A stretch of 44,381 nucleotides of DNA, taken from assembly GCA_910587955.1 (NCBI GenBank), contig CAJUNN010000020.1:2503-46883 (forward strand), read 5' to 3'. Under the pieces are notes generated by a model. The model was not told where the DNA came from. It made no database searches and worked only from the letters and a program-made list of their open reading frames with translations. The stretch is from an uncultured Lachnospiraceae bacterium. GTDB lineage: Bacteria; Bacillota; Clostridia; Lachnospirales; Lachnospiraceae. This document shows, piece by piece, positions 27,074-35,782 of this stretch (positions are counted from its first letter, which is position 1; the number at the start of each line of letters is the position of its first letter). The position numbers and the translations under genes are program-made.

Positions 27074-28586
27074 GGCCGCCGCCCCCTTTCTCTGCGTTCT
27101 TCATTCTGGTCATTGCCAGTACCAGGATCTGTTCCTGGTCTAGCTCTTCCCGGTTCAGTTCCCCGGTCACCCGGCCGTCGCACATGACTGCTACCCGGTC
27201 GCACATACCCAGAATCTCCGGCATTTCCGAGGAAATCATAATAATAGCATATCCCTTCTTGGCCAGTTCCCCCATAATCTCATAGATAGCAGCTTTGGAG
27301 CCCACATCTACGCCCTTGGTAGGCTCGTCCAGAATCAAGACCTTCATCTCCGAGCCCAGAGCTTTCGCCACTACCACTTTCTGCTGGTTGCCCCCGGAGA
27401 GGCTGCCGGCCTGGTCAAAGACGGTCACTGCCTTTACATCTACGTCTTCGGCACACTGGGCTGCCGTCCGGTTTTCTTCCTTCTCCCGGATCAGTCCGTT
27501 TCTGGTAAACTTCCGGATCTCCGGCAGGGTAATGTTCCGCCCGATTCCCCAGTCCAGTATCAATCCGTATTTCTGGCGGTCCTCCGTGAGAAGTCCGATG
27601 CCCTCCCTCATAGCATCCGCCGGATTGCGAATCTGCACCTTTTTGCCCTCCACATAGATAGCACCGTGTGACGCTTTCCCAATTCCGAAAATCGTCTCGG
27701 CCACCTCTGTGCGGCGGGCTCCCACCAAACCGGTCAGCCCCAGGATCTCTCCTCTGCGCACGGAAAAAGAAACATTTTCAAAATAACCGGTCCGGGAAAG
27801 CTTTTCCACCCGGAGAACTTCCTCCCCCAGCTCTACCTCCGGCTTGGGAAACAGCATTTGAATATCACGGCCCACCATAGCTTTGATGAGATCCCCGTTG
27901 GATATGCCGTCCACATCGTAGGTTCCGATGTAGTGGGCATCCCGAAATACGGTAACCCGTGTGGCCAGCCGGTACATATCTTCAAACCGGTGGGAAATAA
28001 AGATTACAGACACCCCGTTGTCCCGGAGCCGCTCCGTAATTTCATACAGCTTCTCCGACTCAGCCTTGGTCAGGGCCGCCGTAGGCTCATCCATAATCAA
28101 AATCCTTGCATTGACAGACAGCGCATGGGCAATCTCTACCATCTGCTGCTGGGCCACCGACAAGGATCCCATCAGATCCTCAGGCCCGAATTCTGCCGAC
28201 AGGGTATCTAAAAGTTCCCGGGACGCCCGGTTCATGGCCTTCCAGTCAATCATGCCGCGCCGCATCTTTTCATGGCCCATAAAAATGTTCTCTGCCACCG
28301 TCAGATGAGGATAAGCGGTTGCATGCTGGTAAATGGCGGCAATGCCCGCTTTCTGGGCATCCAGGGGGCTGCGGAAGGTTACTTTCCGGCCATCCAGGAA
28401 AATCTCTCCTTCTTCCGCCTGGTGTACTCCGGTAATCACCTTAATAAAAGTGGATTTGCCGGCTCCGTTTTCCCCCATCAGTGCGTGTATCTCCCCAGGC
28501 TTCAGTTGGAACTGTACCTTGTCCAGGGCACGGACCCCCGGAAATATCTTGGTGATTCCTTTTAACTCAAGAACATATTCTGACAT
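27066..28586 (-). CDS. Sugar ABC transporter ATPase with two nucleotide-binding domains
   Basis: This 506-aa duplicated ATPase belongs to the RbsA/MglA class. The first domain has GENGAGKST (38-46), LSVAQQQMVEIA and LIMDEPTAAL. The second has the degenerate GLVGARRTE in place of Walker A, LSGGNQQKV and LILDEPTKGVD. Loss of the Walker Lys in the second site is normal for the family. It is the first gene of the rhamnose operon. The ATG has GGAGAGGAAGCC upstream, and a lone degenerate repeat core (28606-28614) lies just before that. Confidence 0.94.
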   Translation of the reverse strand: MSEYVLELKGITKIFPGVRALDKVQFQLKPGEIHALMGENGAGKSTFIKVITGVHQAEEGEIFLDGRKVTFRSPLDAQKAGIAAIYQHATAYPHLTVAENIFMGHEKMRRGMIDWKAMNRASRELLDTLSAEFGPEDLMGSLSVAQQQMVEIAHALSVNARILIMDEPTAALTKAESEKLYEITERLRDNGVSVIFISHRFEDMYRLATRVTVFRDAHYIGTYDVDGISNGDLIKAMVGRDIQMLFPKPEVELGEEVLRVEKLSRTGYFENVSFSVRRGEILGLTGLVGARRTEVAETIFGIGKASHGAIYVEGKKVQIRNPADAMREGIGLLTEDRQKYGLILDWGIGRNITLPEIRKFTRNGLIREKEENRTAAQCAEDVDVKAVTVFDQAGSLSGGNQQKVVVAKALGSEMKVLILDEPTKGVDVGSKAAIYEIMGELAKKGYAIIMISSEMPEILGMCDRVAVMCDGRVTGELNREELDQEQILVLAMTRMKNAEKGGGGLA

Positions 28587-28605
28587 GGCTTCCTCTCCTA
28601 TTTTC

Positions 28606-28614
28606 AGTTTCGCA
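28606..28614 (-). repeat. Degenerate lone core of the structured repeat
   Basis: AGTTTCGCA, followed by TCCGCTC, matches the 9-mer core plus the start of the stem (AGTTCCGCATCCGCCC at 226) with two differences. It sits at the same place relative to a ribosome site as the filled arrays, but no unit follows. It may be an empty or excised site. Confidence 0.5.
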
Positions 28615-28734
28615 TCCGCTCGTCCGGCTCCTATTGTATCCCGATAATAACTGTCACTTGTGTAATCTTGGCATAAAATTCCGTCGTTTCCTATATTTTC
28701 CTTTTATTTTCATTCTTTATTTGCTTTTATGTAT

Positions 28735-28748
28735 AATTTGCACAAATT
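28735..28748. promoter_or_regulatory. Candidate operator palindrome
   Basis: AATTTG-CA-CAAATT has perfect 6-nt arms and imperfect TATA extensions on both sides. It lies between the divergent rhamnose transport operon and its AraC regulator, so it is a plausible regulator site. Confidence 0.35.
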
Positions 28749-28803
28749 TATAACAATTTTTTTGTTCATTTTTAATAATATATATATTTTTCTCAAATTA
28801 TGA

Positions 28804-28832
28804 TTGTTGTTTTGTGCTATTTGTTATATTAT
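28804..28832 (+). promoter_or_regulatory. Promoter of the AraC-family regulator
   Basis: TTGTTG (28804-28809), a 17-nt spacer and TATTAT (28827-28832) lie 92 nt upstream of the ATG at 28925. Confidence 0.6.
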
Positions 28833-28924
28833 ATACGCAAAACGCAGAGATAGCTCTAGCTTATCTTGCTTGTTTTCCGCAGTATCTTGACTTTTCAAAC
28901 TCCCGCAAAGTATGGAGGTTTTTT

Positions 28925-29821
28925 ATGGCTACACACATTTCTTACAATCTGGATTACACGGAGGATTCCACCTGGCAGGTGATCAGCGCCACCGGATTCG
29001 CCAAAGCATCCCTGGTTTATACCACGGATATTGGAAATTTCTACAGCCGGCAGAACTATTTTACGGACCGGGAGGGGCTGAATTCTTTCCTGGTCAAGCT
29101 GACCCTCTCGGGAGAGGGATATTTAAACTACAACAATCAAAGCTATATCTTAAGGCCCGGACAATTTTTCTGGATCGATTGTCTCTGCCCGCAGGACTAT
29201 GGAACCAGCAAGGCTTACGGCAGCTGGCATGTAATCTGGCTGCACTTTGCCGGGGGCGCTTCCAGGGCCTATTACAACCTGTTCCAGAAAAATACCGGCA
29301 GCGAGCCGGTGGCGACCCTTCCCCTAAATTCTCCGGTGCTGAATCTCATTCAGGAACTGGATGAGCTTTATGCCTCTCCCCGGGAACAGCTGGACAAAGA
29401 TATCTATGCCTCCGGGCTGATTACCCAGCTGATGATTTCCCTGATCACAGCCTCAGCCGCCTCATCGGAAAATATTCCCGCCGTGATCCAGGAAATCCGA
29501 AGCTATCTTCTAACCCACTACACGGAAAAAATTACCCTGGCCGGCCTGTCCGCCCAGTTCAATCTAAACCAGTTCTATCTGCAGAAACAGTTCAAGCGCT
29601 ACACCGGCCAGTCCCCCACGGAGTACGTGATCTATCTGCGTCTCAAACATGCCAAGGAGCTGATGCTGACCTCCCAGCTTTCCATCAGCGAAATCTCTTA
29701 TGCCGTCGGCATTGAAAATACCAGCCATTTCACCCGTCAGTTTAAGGCCCAGGAGGGTATGACGCCCCAGGAATTCCGAAGGCTCTGGCCGGTGATCTCG
29801 GATAAGAGGACTAGGAAATAA
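28925..29821 (+). CDS. AraC-family transcriptional regulator (rhamnose locus)
   Basis: This 298-aa regulator has an N-terminal cupin-like sugar-binding domain (about 45-130, with LRPGQFFWI and WHVIWLHFAG) and a C-terminal double helix-turn-helix (about 200-295: ITLAGLSAQFNLNQFYLQKQ, ISEISYAVGIENTSHFTRQF). I chose the ATG at 28925 with GGAGG 6 nt upstream; the longer frame from 28814 begins inside the promoter. It lies between the transporter operon and the rhamnosidase gene and probably activates both in response to rhamnose or a rhamnoside. Confidence 0.92.
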   Translation: MATHISYNLDYTEDSTWQVISATGFAKASLVYTTDIGNFYSRQNYFTDREGLNSFLVKLTLSGEGYLNYNNQSYILRPGQFFWIDCLCPQDYGTSKAYGSWHVIWLHFAGGASRAYYNLFQKNTGSEPVATLPLNSPVLNLIQELDELYASPREQLDKDIYASGLITQLMISLITASAASSENIPAVIQEIRSYLLTHYTEKITLAGLSAQFNLNQFYLQKQFKRYTGQSPTEYVIYLRLKHAKELMLTSQLSISEISYAVGIENTSHFTRQFKAQEGMTPQEFRRLWPVISDKRTRK

Positions 29822-29824
29822 TGG

Positions 29825-29870
29825 ACAGCGGGGAGATGCGCCTTTTCACAGCACATCTCCCCGCTGTTTT
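29825..29870 (+). terminator. Terminator of the AraC gene
   Basis: ACAGCGGGGAGATG pairs perfectly with CATCTCCCCGCTGT, followed by TTTTG, 3 nt after the stop. Confidence 0.85.
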
Positions 29871-29922
29871 GAGCTGTCCGTTTTTACAGCTCTGCTAAGA
29901 GGATTCTATTTTAAGAAAGAAA

Positions 29923-32900
29923 TTACAAGGTGATCTCGTCGCAAATCTGAAGTTTCACCGTCTCAAGCAGCCCGTAAGGAGTCATGGATTTGTTCATAAG
30001 ATTCTTCGGCGTACAGCGCACTTCCAAAGCAATCTCATTTTCCCCTTCCTTCACATAATCCGTAATATCCGCCGTGTAGGGCAGCCACACCCGGGACTCC
30101 GCCCGCTTTCCGTTGACAGTCACGTCCAGGCACTCCCGCACATCCCCGGCATCCAGAAGGATTCGTTTCCCCGAAACCTCCTCCGGCGACAGTGTAAAGG
30201 TCTGGCTGTACTCCACTGCTCCATTATAGTTCACCAGCCCCTGGGGTGCCCAGGAACCGGTGCGGATGGTCTTCTCCTGGCTGACAATCGCATAGGTGTT
30301 GGGACATCCGGCCTCTTTTTTCAGGCTGAAATCTCCTACAATATAGGCGGGATCCCACAACATACCGATCTTGTTAATTCCCGTCTTGCCCTCAAAACCG
30401 TAGAGCTTATGCTCGTAAATCATAACCACCGAGTTGATGCCCTTTACGATCAGGGAGGAAATATCCGCTTCACTCATCTCATGATCCAGAAATTCCGAAT
30501 GGCGGAATTCTTTCATCACCGTACCGTTTACCAGAATCTCAATGGGCATCTGCTGGCCGTCGTAGACAATCTCCGAAATCCGGTCCACCACCAGATGCAG
30601 CTCTATGGACGGATCCTCTACCAGAAACTCTGCCGTATACTTGATGCAGGAGCGCCCGGAATCTCCGAAGGACTGGGCTGTGTAGCCCTCCTCGCTGGCC
30701 TCATCTTGAGCCATATTCCAGTGATCCAGTATCAAAACATTGGGATCCCGAAGCTTTCTTGTCCAGGTATCCTGAAGGGTACGCTCTTTCATAGTATTGG
30801 CGTACTCCCTGCGTTTTCCCTCAATGACCGTATACCCGGATGCCTCATAGGCCGGCACATAGCCCTTGTCCGCCGCGAACATCTTAAGATTGCTCTCCTC
30901 CCAGGCCCCGGCGTGTACCCCGTCGCCCTCCAGCACCAGAAACATGGATGCCAGTGGCTCCAGATAGTAATTGGAAAGCTCCGTGCGGCCGTCTTTCTGC
31001 CGGTAGAAGGGAAGCTCTTTGATTTCTCCTTTCTCGGGAAGAAAGAGATAGGGCTTTCCTAAGGCCCGCAGGGAAATGTCTGCGTGATGGCCGATCTCAT
31101 CCGAATTGTGAATAAAATAAATATCCAGGTTTTCTTTTACATGATGGTTGTAGTACAGATTGGCCCCTGCCTCCGTCTTCATCCGCACATCCAAGTCCAG
31201 CATGGAGGCAATCATATCCGCCACTGCATCTCCCGGAAGATTATCTTTCATCACACCCCCATACACAAACCCAATCCGGCCGTTACGGGATTTTTCCGAA
31301 ATCACGGAAACCTTTGTCTCCAGGTATTCTGACCCTCCCTTTGTGATATCCCGGCCAAAGGATGTGTCAAACAGCTCCGCCAGATAATCAAGCCTCTTGC
31401 CCTCCAGGTTCTTCCAGGGAACTAAGGACAGGAACAGCACCTTTCCGCCTTTTTCCACATAATCCTTGATAAATGCTTCTGTCTCCGCTTTAATAGTTAT
31501 CATGGGCGGAACTACCAGAAGCTGATAGACGGCCTCTCCGATGGCAATCGTTTTGCCGGATACCGTGCAGTCCCCAAGATGATTTTCATTGAGAATATCG
31601 TAGTCCATCTGCCTGCGGAGCAAAAGATCCGTCACATAGGCAAAGTCCCGGTCAATATTGTTAATCACATCCTGCACGTCCGCCTCCGGCACATCATCTG
31701 CCCAGATAGTGGTCATAGGATACAGCACCGCAATCTCCGCAATGTTTCTCCCGCCGATCATCATCTCACCCAGACGGCTTAAGTATTCTGCGTAATGGCG
31801 GTAACGCTGCCACAAGGGATTCTGATAGAAGAAGGAAGGCGGACACTCATGCTTGCGCTGGGCGGACAGGGAGTAATGAAATGCGTGGGGAACCAAGAGA
31901 TTCATACCCATCATATACTGCCAGTCACTGACCCGCTTCATATCTGCAAAGCGGTAATCCCAGCCGCCCACGGCAAAGGACTCAGTCATCCGGCGCTCTT
32001 TGCCGTACTGATGGCCGATGGAAGAAGCTGCCTTGTCCTCCACCTGCCACTGCCAGTCTTCCGTGCCCAGACGTTTACATACGCTGGGGGTATCCAGCCG
32101 GTCCACACCGGGAACATCCATGGCTTTAAAGAGATCCATGGCATCCCCTGCATAGTTCCTCTGCCATACCAGCTGCGGATAGCACAGGCGCAGATGTCCC
32201 GTAAGCTTCATACCGTGATCCCGGCACCACTGGCTGTACTGATCAAAAAAGTTCTTCTGGAAGAGATCCGTCAGATGCCGCCAGAAATCGTGGCGGATTT
32301 TCCCGGACTTCTCCCCGGCTCCCACAGCCAGGGAAATCAGCTCGTCGCTGATGTTATAGCCAAACTCTTTCTGAAAAGTTTCCTCATAAATATCAGACCA
32401 GGGGATTGCCGTATCGTCTCCCCGCATGGTGGTATAAAGTCCCGGCTCATCCGTATAGAAAAACTGAAGAGTCTTTCCGAACTTATCGCTCCAGCGTTCC
32501 AGATACTCTTCTGCCGTAGTTTCCAGGAAACAGCGGACTGCATCCGGATTCAGAATATCCACGTACTCTCCCAGGGGGAAATACCAGCTCCACTCCTGCA
32601 GGGCTGGTTCAAAGCCCTTCATCCTGGGGAATGTGGTCTTCATAATATAGCCGCTGGCGCTTTCAAAATTAAAAATTACCAGCAGGTCATAGCCTTCCGT
32701 GTTCTCATAGCGGAACTTGCATCCCTTGGCCAGGCAGGTCACATCCGTCACATCCGTCACCTGAACCTTGGCCAGATCCGCATCATCCTTCACGATACGG
32801 CACACAAACGCCCGGTGAACAGCACCCTTGGGAAAGGTCTTGCGGACCTTCTCATCCTTTTTCATGCGGATTCGGGCGATGCAGAGTTGTTTGTGCTTAT

Positions 32901-33219
32901 ACTCCGGGTGCAGGTCCAGCACCTTTGTTCCGCTCATGCCGCTGGGCCAGTCATCCTCGTCGTAGATAATGGGATTCATGCCGATCTTCTCGGATTCCTC
33001 CACAATGCAGCCGATCCGGTCAAAGAATTCATCCGACATATACGGGATTCTCCGGCCGTAGCGGGAGTGCATCACATAGCCTGACAGTCCCTTCTCCTTC
33101 ATCTCGTTGACCTGCCACTTCAGCTCTTGCCGATCCAGATCCCCGTTTAAGAACCAGAACGGGGCGGGGCCGTAGCGGTTGGACGGGTGGGCAAAATTTT
33201 TCTTTAATTCCTGAAACAT
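29923..33219 (-). CDS. GH106-like alpha-L-rhamnosidase
   Basis: This 1098-aa glycoside hydrolase of the large (beta/alpha)-barrel plus beta-sandwich type matches GH106-like proteins in its opening (RYGPAPFWFLNGDL, SGYVMHSRYGRR, YDEDDWPSGMSG) and in barrel acidic motifs such as FFYTDEPG. A C-terminal galactose-binding-like jelly roll (about 930-1090) fits the family. It would release L-rhamnose from plant or microbial rhamnosides. No signal peptide is seen, so the enzyme appears cytosolic and would act on imported short rhamnosides. I chose the ATG at 33219 with GGAGG 7 nt upstream; the open frame to 33369 lacks a ribosome site. Catalytic residues were not assigned. Confidence 0.8.
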   Translation of the reverse strand: MFQELKKNFAHPSNRYGPAPFWFLNGDLDRQELKWQVNEMKEKGLSGYVMHSRYGRRIPYMSDEFFDRIGCIVEESEKIGMNPIIYDEDDWPSGMSGTKVLDLHPEYKHKQLCIARIRMKKDEKVRKTFPKGAVHRAFVCRIVKDDADLAKVQVTDVTDVTCLAKGCKFRYENTEGYDLLVIFNFESASGYIMKTTFPRMKGFEPALQEWSWYFPLGEYVDILNPDAVRCFLETTAEEYLERWSDKFGKTLQFFYTDEPGLYTTMRGDDTAIPWSDIYEETFQKEFGYNISDELISLAVGAGEKSGKIRHDFWRHLTDLFQKNFFDQYSQWCRDHGMKLTGHLRLCYPQLVWQRNYAGDAMDLFKAMDVPGVDRLDTPSVCKRLGTEDWQWQVEDKAASSIGHQYGKERRMTESFAVGGWDYRFADMKRVSDWQYMMGMNLLVPHAFHYSLSAQRKHECPPSFFYQNPLWQRYRHYAEYLSRLGEMMIGGRNIAEIAVLYPMTTIWADDVPEADVQDVINNIDRDFAYVTDLLLRRQMDYDILNENHLGDCTVSGKTIAIGEAVYQLLVVPPMITIKAETEAFIKDYVEKGGKVLFLSLVPWKNLEGKRLDYLAELFDTSFGRDITKGGSEYLETKVSVISEKSRNGRIGFVYGGVMKDNLPGDAVADMIASMLDLDVRMKTEAGANLYYNHHVKENLDIYFIHNSDEIGHHADISLRALGKPYLFLPEKGEIKELPFYRQKDGRTELSNYYLEPLASMFLVLEGDGVHAGAWEESNLKMFAADKGYVPAYEASGYTVIEGKRREYANTMKERTLQDTWTRKLRDPNVLILDHWNMAQDEASEEGYTAQSFGDSGRSCIKYTAEFLVEDPSIELHLVVDRISEIVYDGQQMPIEILVNGTVMKEFRHSEFLDHEMSEADISSLIVKGINSVVMIYEHKLYGFEGKTGINKIGMLWDPAYIVGDFSLKKEAGCPNTYAIVSQEKTIRTGSWAPQGLVNYNGAVEYSQTFTLSPEEVSGKRILLDAGDVRECLDVTVNGKRAESRVWLPYTADITDYVKEGENEIALEVRCTPKNLMNKSMTPYGLLETVKLQICDEITL

Positions 33220-33368
33220 ATACAAACCTCCATTCATTTGCTGGGTTACTTGGATGCTTTGATGCGCGCGATTTCTCTTTTCCAGTCCAAAATACCACCC
33301 GCCGATGGAAAAGTCACCCACAATTATTGACCAATACTTGCACTTTGTTGGCTTTTTCGCACATTTCA

Positions 33369-33397
33369 TTGACTTCCCCGCTCATAAACACTAAAAT
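33369..33397 (+). promoter_or_regulatory. Promoter of the acetyltransferase gene at 33441
   Basis: TTGACT (33369-33374), a 17-nt spacer and TAAAAT (33392-33397) lie 43 nt before the ATG. Confidence 0.7.
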
Positions 33398-33440
33398 AAC
33401 GGACAGATACCCTAATTACCGAAATTTTCAGGAGGTTTCC

Positions 33441-34058
33441 ATGGTTCCAGAATTCCGTTTCGCCGCCCCGGAGGATGCCCCGGCCATCCTTTCCGTTCTC
33501 AAATCCAACCGCACCAGGGCATCCCTGCTCCATGACCGTACCCCCATCCCTTCCCTGGCTCAGAGCAAACTTAAAATCCGGGAAATTTCCAGGGAATACC
33601 CCTTTCTTCTCTGCTTCTATGGGGAAACCCTCCTGGGCTATGCCTATGCCTGTCCCGGTGTAAAAGGCGCCACCATCGACCGGGATGTAAGCTTCTTTGT
33701 ATCAACCGCACGCCCCTACGCGGACTGCAAGGTTGCCGTCTCTCTCAGCACCGCCCTCTTCGCCCTCCTGCGTGCCCAGCATGTGCAGCGGGTTTTTGCC
33801 CAAATAAAAGCGCCCAACCCGAAGGCTGAGCAGCTCTTGATTCATTTTGGATTCGGAATTTCCAGTCATTTTTTCGGCGGAACCTGCATGTGCGGTCAAA
33901 AGCACGAAACCATGTGGTTCGACAAATGGATTGCCCCCTATGACCGGCAGCCGCCGCCTGTCTTGTCCATCCGGGAAATTTCCCCGCAAGCAGTCTCGGA
34001 GGCTTTTGCCCTGGGGTACAGGTGTCTGGACTTGGAAGAACTGGAGTTTTGTTTTTAA
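33441..34058 (+). CDS. GNAT-family N-acetyltransferase (degenerate acetyl-CoA loop)
   Basis: This 205-aa protein has the GNAT layout of phosphinothricin/amino-acid acetyltransferases: EFRFAAPEDAPAILSVL at the start, FYGETLLGYAYA as the central strand and LLIHFGFG near motif B. Where a Q/R-x-x-G-x-G/A pyrophosphate loop is expected it reads YADCKVAVSL, so acetyl-CoA binding may be impaired or altered. About 40 C-terminal residues after the fold have no assigned role. AGGAGG lies 5 nt before the ATG. The gene is convergent with add. Confidence 0.75.
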   Translation: MVPEFRFAAPEDAPAILSVLKSNRTRASLLHDRTPIPSLAQSKLKIREISREYPFLLCFYGETLLGYAYACPGVKGATIDRDVSFFVSTARPYADCKVAVSLSTALFALLRAQHVQRVFAQIKAPNPKAEQLLIHFGFGISSHFFGGTCMCGQKHETMWFDKWIAPYDRQPPPVLSIREISPQAVSEAFALGYRCLDLEELEFCF

Positions 34059-34112
34059 AAGGAGGCGGATGGATGTTGGAAAAGTCAAAAGGCTGCTTCC
34101 GCCATAACAATT

Positions 34113-35099
34113 TCACCCAAGTACCTTTCCAATTACATCCTTCAGCCGCCCCTTCTCCTCTCCGGAGAGAAAGGCAGCATCTGCAGCATTGAACAAAAGC
34201 TGCCGGTGTTCCTTTGCCGTCATGCCAAGCTCCCCGGAAAGCCTTTCGTACTCTTTCTCTATGGTCGTATCTGAGACTGTCATATTGTCCGTATTCACAG
34301 TCACAAGAAGCCCGGAACGCAGATAAGAGAGAACCGGATGTTCCTGGAAATTTTTCACAGCCTTCGTCTGCACATTACTGGCGGGACACATTTCCAAAGG
34401 AATCCTGTGTTCTTTTAGAAACTCCCAAACATCTTCATCCTCCTGCGCCCGCACCCCGTGTCCGATACGGCACGCACCGAACTTTAGAGCCGCCCGGATA
34501 CTCTCCGGTCCGTCGGCTTCCCCTGCATGAATGGTAAAGGGAACCCCAAGCTTTCTTGCAAAGGCAAAGATCTCCCCGAAATCTGCTGTGGGATAGAGGG
34601 CCTCCGCCCCTGCCAGATCCACGGCTGCCACACCGCGCCCCAAAAAAGAAGCCGCCGTCCGCACCGTCTGCAGATTGGCCTCCCGGTTGTCTCCCCCGCG
34701 CATACAGCACAGAATCAAGTTCGCCTTAAAAAATGAACCTGCCAAAGCCTCCTGCATTCCTAAAACCGCTGCCTTTACCACCTCTTCCTGGGTCAGGCCC
34801 TTCTTCTGATGGAGCTGGGGGGCAAAGCGCACTTCCGCATACAGCATTCCCTGTTCTTTCAGGGAGCTGGCCAAGGTATACATGCCCCGCCGGAGAGCTT
34901 CCTTTGTCTGGAGCACCAGCAGAGGCAGATCAAATTTTTCCAGATATTCGTTTAAGCTTTTGCAGTCCTCCGGCGCCGTCAGAAACAATTTCAGCTCGTC
35001 CGGCTCCTGGGCGGGCAGTTCCACTCCCTGTTCCTTTGCCAGATCCAGTATGGTCCGGGGCAGCAAAGAACCGTCAAAATGCAGATGCAGATCAATCAT
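34113..35099 (-). CDS. add: Adenosine deaminase
   Basis: This 328-aa zinc amidohydrolase converts adenosine or deoxyadenosine to inosine or deoxyinosine, which the PNP encoded upstream can cleave. Metal and substrate motifs are HLHFDGS (H5, H7), HAGEADG, IGHGVRAQED and NTDNMTVSD. I chose the ATG at 35099 with AGGAGGGG 3 nt upstream. The gene begins 8 nt after the aldolase stop and ends the nucleoside operon. Confidence 0.93.
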   Translation of the reverse strand: MIDLHLHFDGSLLPRTILDLAKEQGVELPAQEPDELKLFLTAPEDCKSLNEYLEKFDLPLLVLQTKEALRRGMYTLASSLKEQGMLYAEVRFAPQLHQKKGLTQEEVVKAAVLGMQEALAGSFFKANLILCCMRGGDNREANLQTVRTAASFLGRGVAAVDLAGAEALYPTADFGEIFAFARKLGVPFTIHAGEADGPESIRAALKFGACRIGHGVRAQEDEDVWEFLKEHRIPLEMCPASNVQTKAVKNFQEHPVLSYLRSGLLVTVNTDNMTVSDTTIEKEYERLSGELGMTAKEHRQLLFNAADAAFLSGEEKGRLKDVIGKVLG

Positions 35100-35107
35100 A
35101 GCCCCTC

Positions 35108-35782
35108 CTAGCAGTCCAGCATGGTCTTTCCTTTGCCGCAAAGTTTCTCAAAATCATCCCGGAACGTGTGAAGGGCTGCCACCACGGAATCATTCTTGAT
35201 CAGCAGCTCCAGCACATCCGGGGAGATGGTGGTAGCCCCGATTCCGTATTCGCATAAAGTAATCACTTGCCTGGAATTTTTAAAGCTGGCCGCCAGAACC
35301 TCGGTCTGAAACCCGTAATTACGGAACATATCGTGAATCTCCCGGGCCGTGCGCACACCATCGGAACCCAGATTGTCGATGCGGTTGATATAGGGCGCCA
35401 CATAAGAAGCCCCTGCCTTAGCCGCCAGAAACGCCTGCATCTGGGTATAAATCGCCGTAGCCGTCACATGGAAGCCGGAAGCCGCCAGGCTGCGGATAGC
35501 CCGCAGTCCTTCCTTGTTGGTGGGAATCTTAATATACGTATCTTTCCCCAACTCCTTCGAAATCCGGTAAGCCTCCTCCACCATGGTATCCGAGTCCTCG
35601 CTGACCACCTGGACATGCAGCTCTCCGTCCTCAATAAAGTCCCGGATTTCCTTTAACACATCATAGGGATTCCGTTTCTCTTTGGCCAGGATGGTAGGAT
35701 TACAGGTAACACCGTCCATAGGAAAAAATTCATACATAGAACGAATGTTGTCGATGTTCGCATTGTCAATAATCAGTTTCAT
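35108..35782 (-). CDS. Fructose-6-phosphate aldolase / transaldolase-like protein
   Basis: This 224-aa class I aldolase of the FSA/TalC group has Schiff-base Lys85 (DTYIKIPTN), the same number as in E. coli FSA. Other family marks are DGVTCNPT at 23-30, a long helix AFLAAKAGASYVAPYINRID, and SF/K residues near the end. It cleaves or makes ketose phosphates by aldol chemistry. In a nucleoside operon it might handle sugar released from (deoxy)ribose phosphate, but that is inference. Its start overlaps the membrane-protein gene by 17 nt. Confidence 0.88.
   Translation of the reverse strand: MKLIIDNANIDNIRSMYEFFPMDGVTCNPTILAKEKRNPYDVLKEIRDFIEDGELHVQVVSEDSDTMVEEAYRISKELGKDTYIKIPTNKEGLRAIRSLAASGFHVTATAIYTQMQAFLAAKAGASYVAPYINRIDNLGSDGVRTAREIHDMFRNYGFQTEVLAASFKNSRQVITLCEYGIGATTISPDVLELLIKNDSVVAALHTFRDDFEKLCGKGKTMLDC

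Larger units (their letters stand above)
28587..28924. other. 338-bp divergent regulatory region of the rhamnose locus
   Basis: This gap lies between the ABC ATPase (minus) and the AraC regulator (plus). It is very AT-rich from 28680 to 28840. It holds the lone repeat core (28606), the palindrome at 28735-28748 and the AraC promoter at 28804-28832. I found no convincing -35/-10 pair for the ABC operon. Confidence 0.5.

Noticed and set aside
33220..33369. Longer N-terminus of the rhamnosidase
   Set aside because: The extension has no ribosome site, is unlike the family, and runs into the divergent promoter region.
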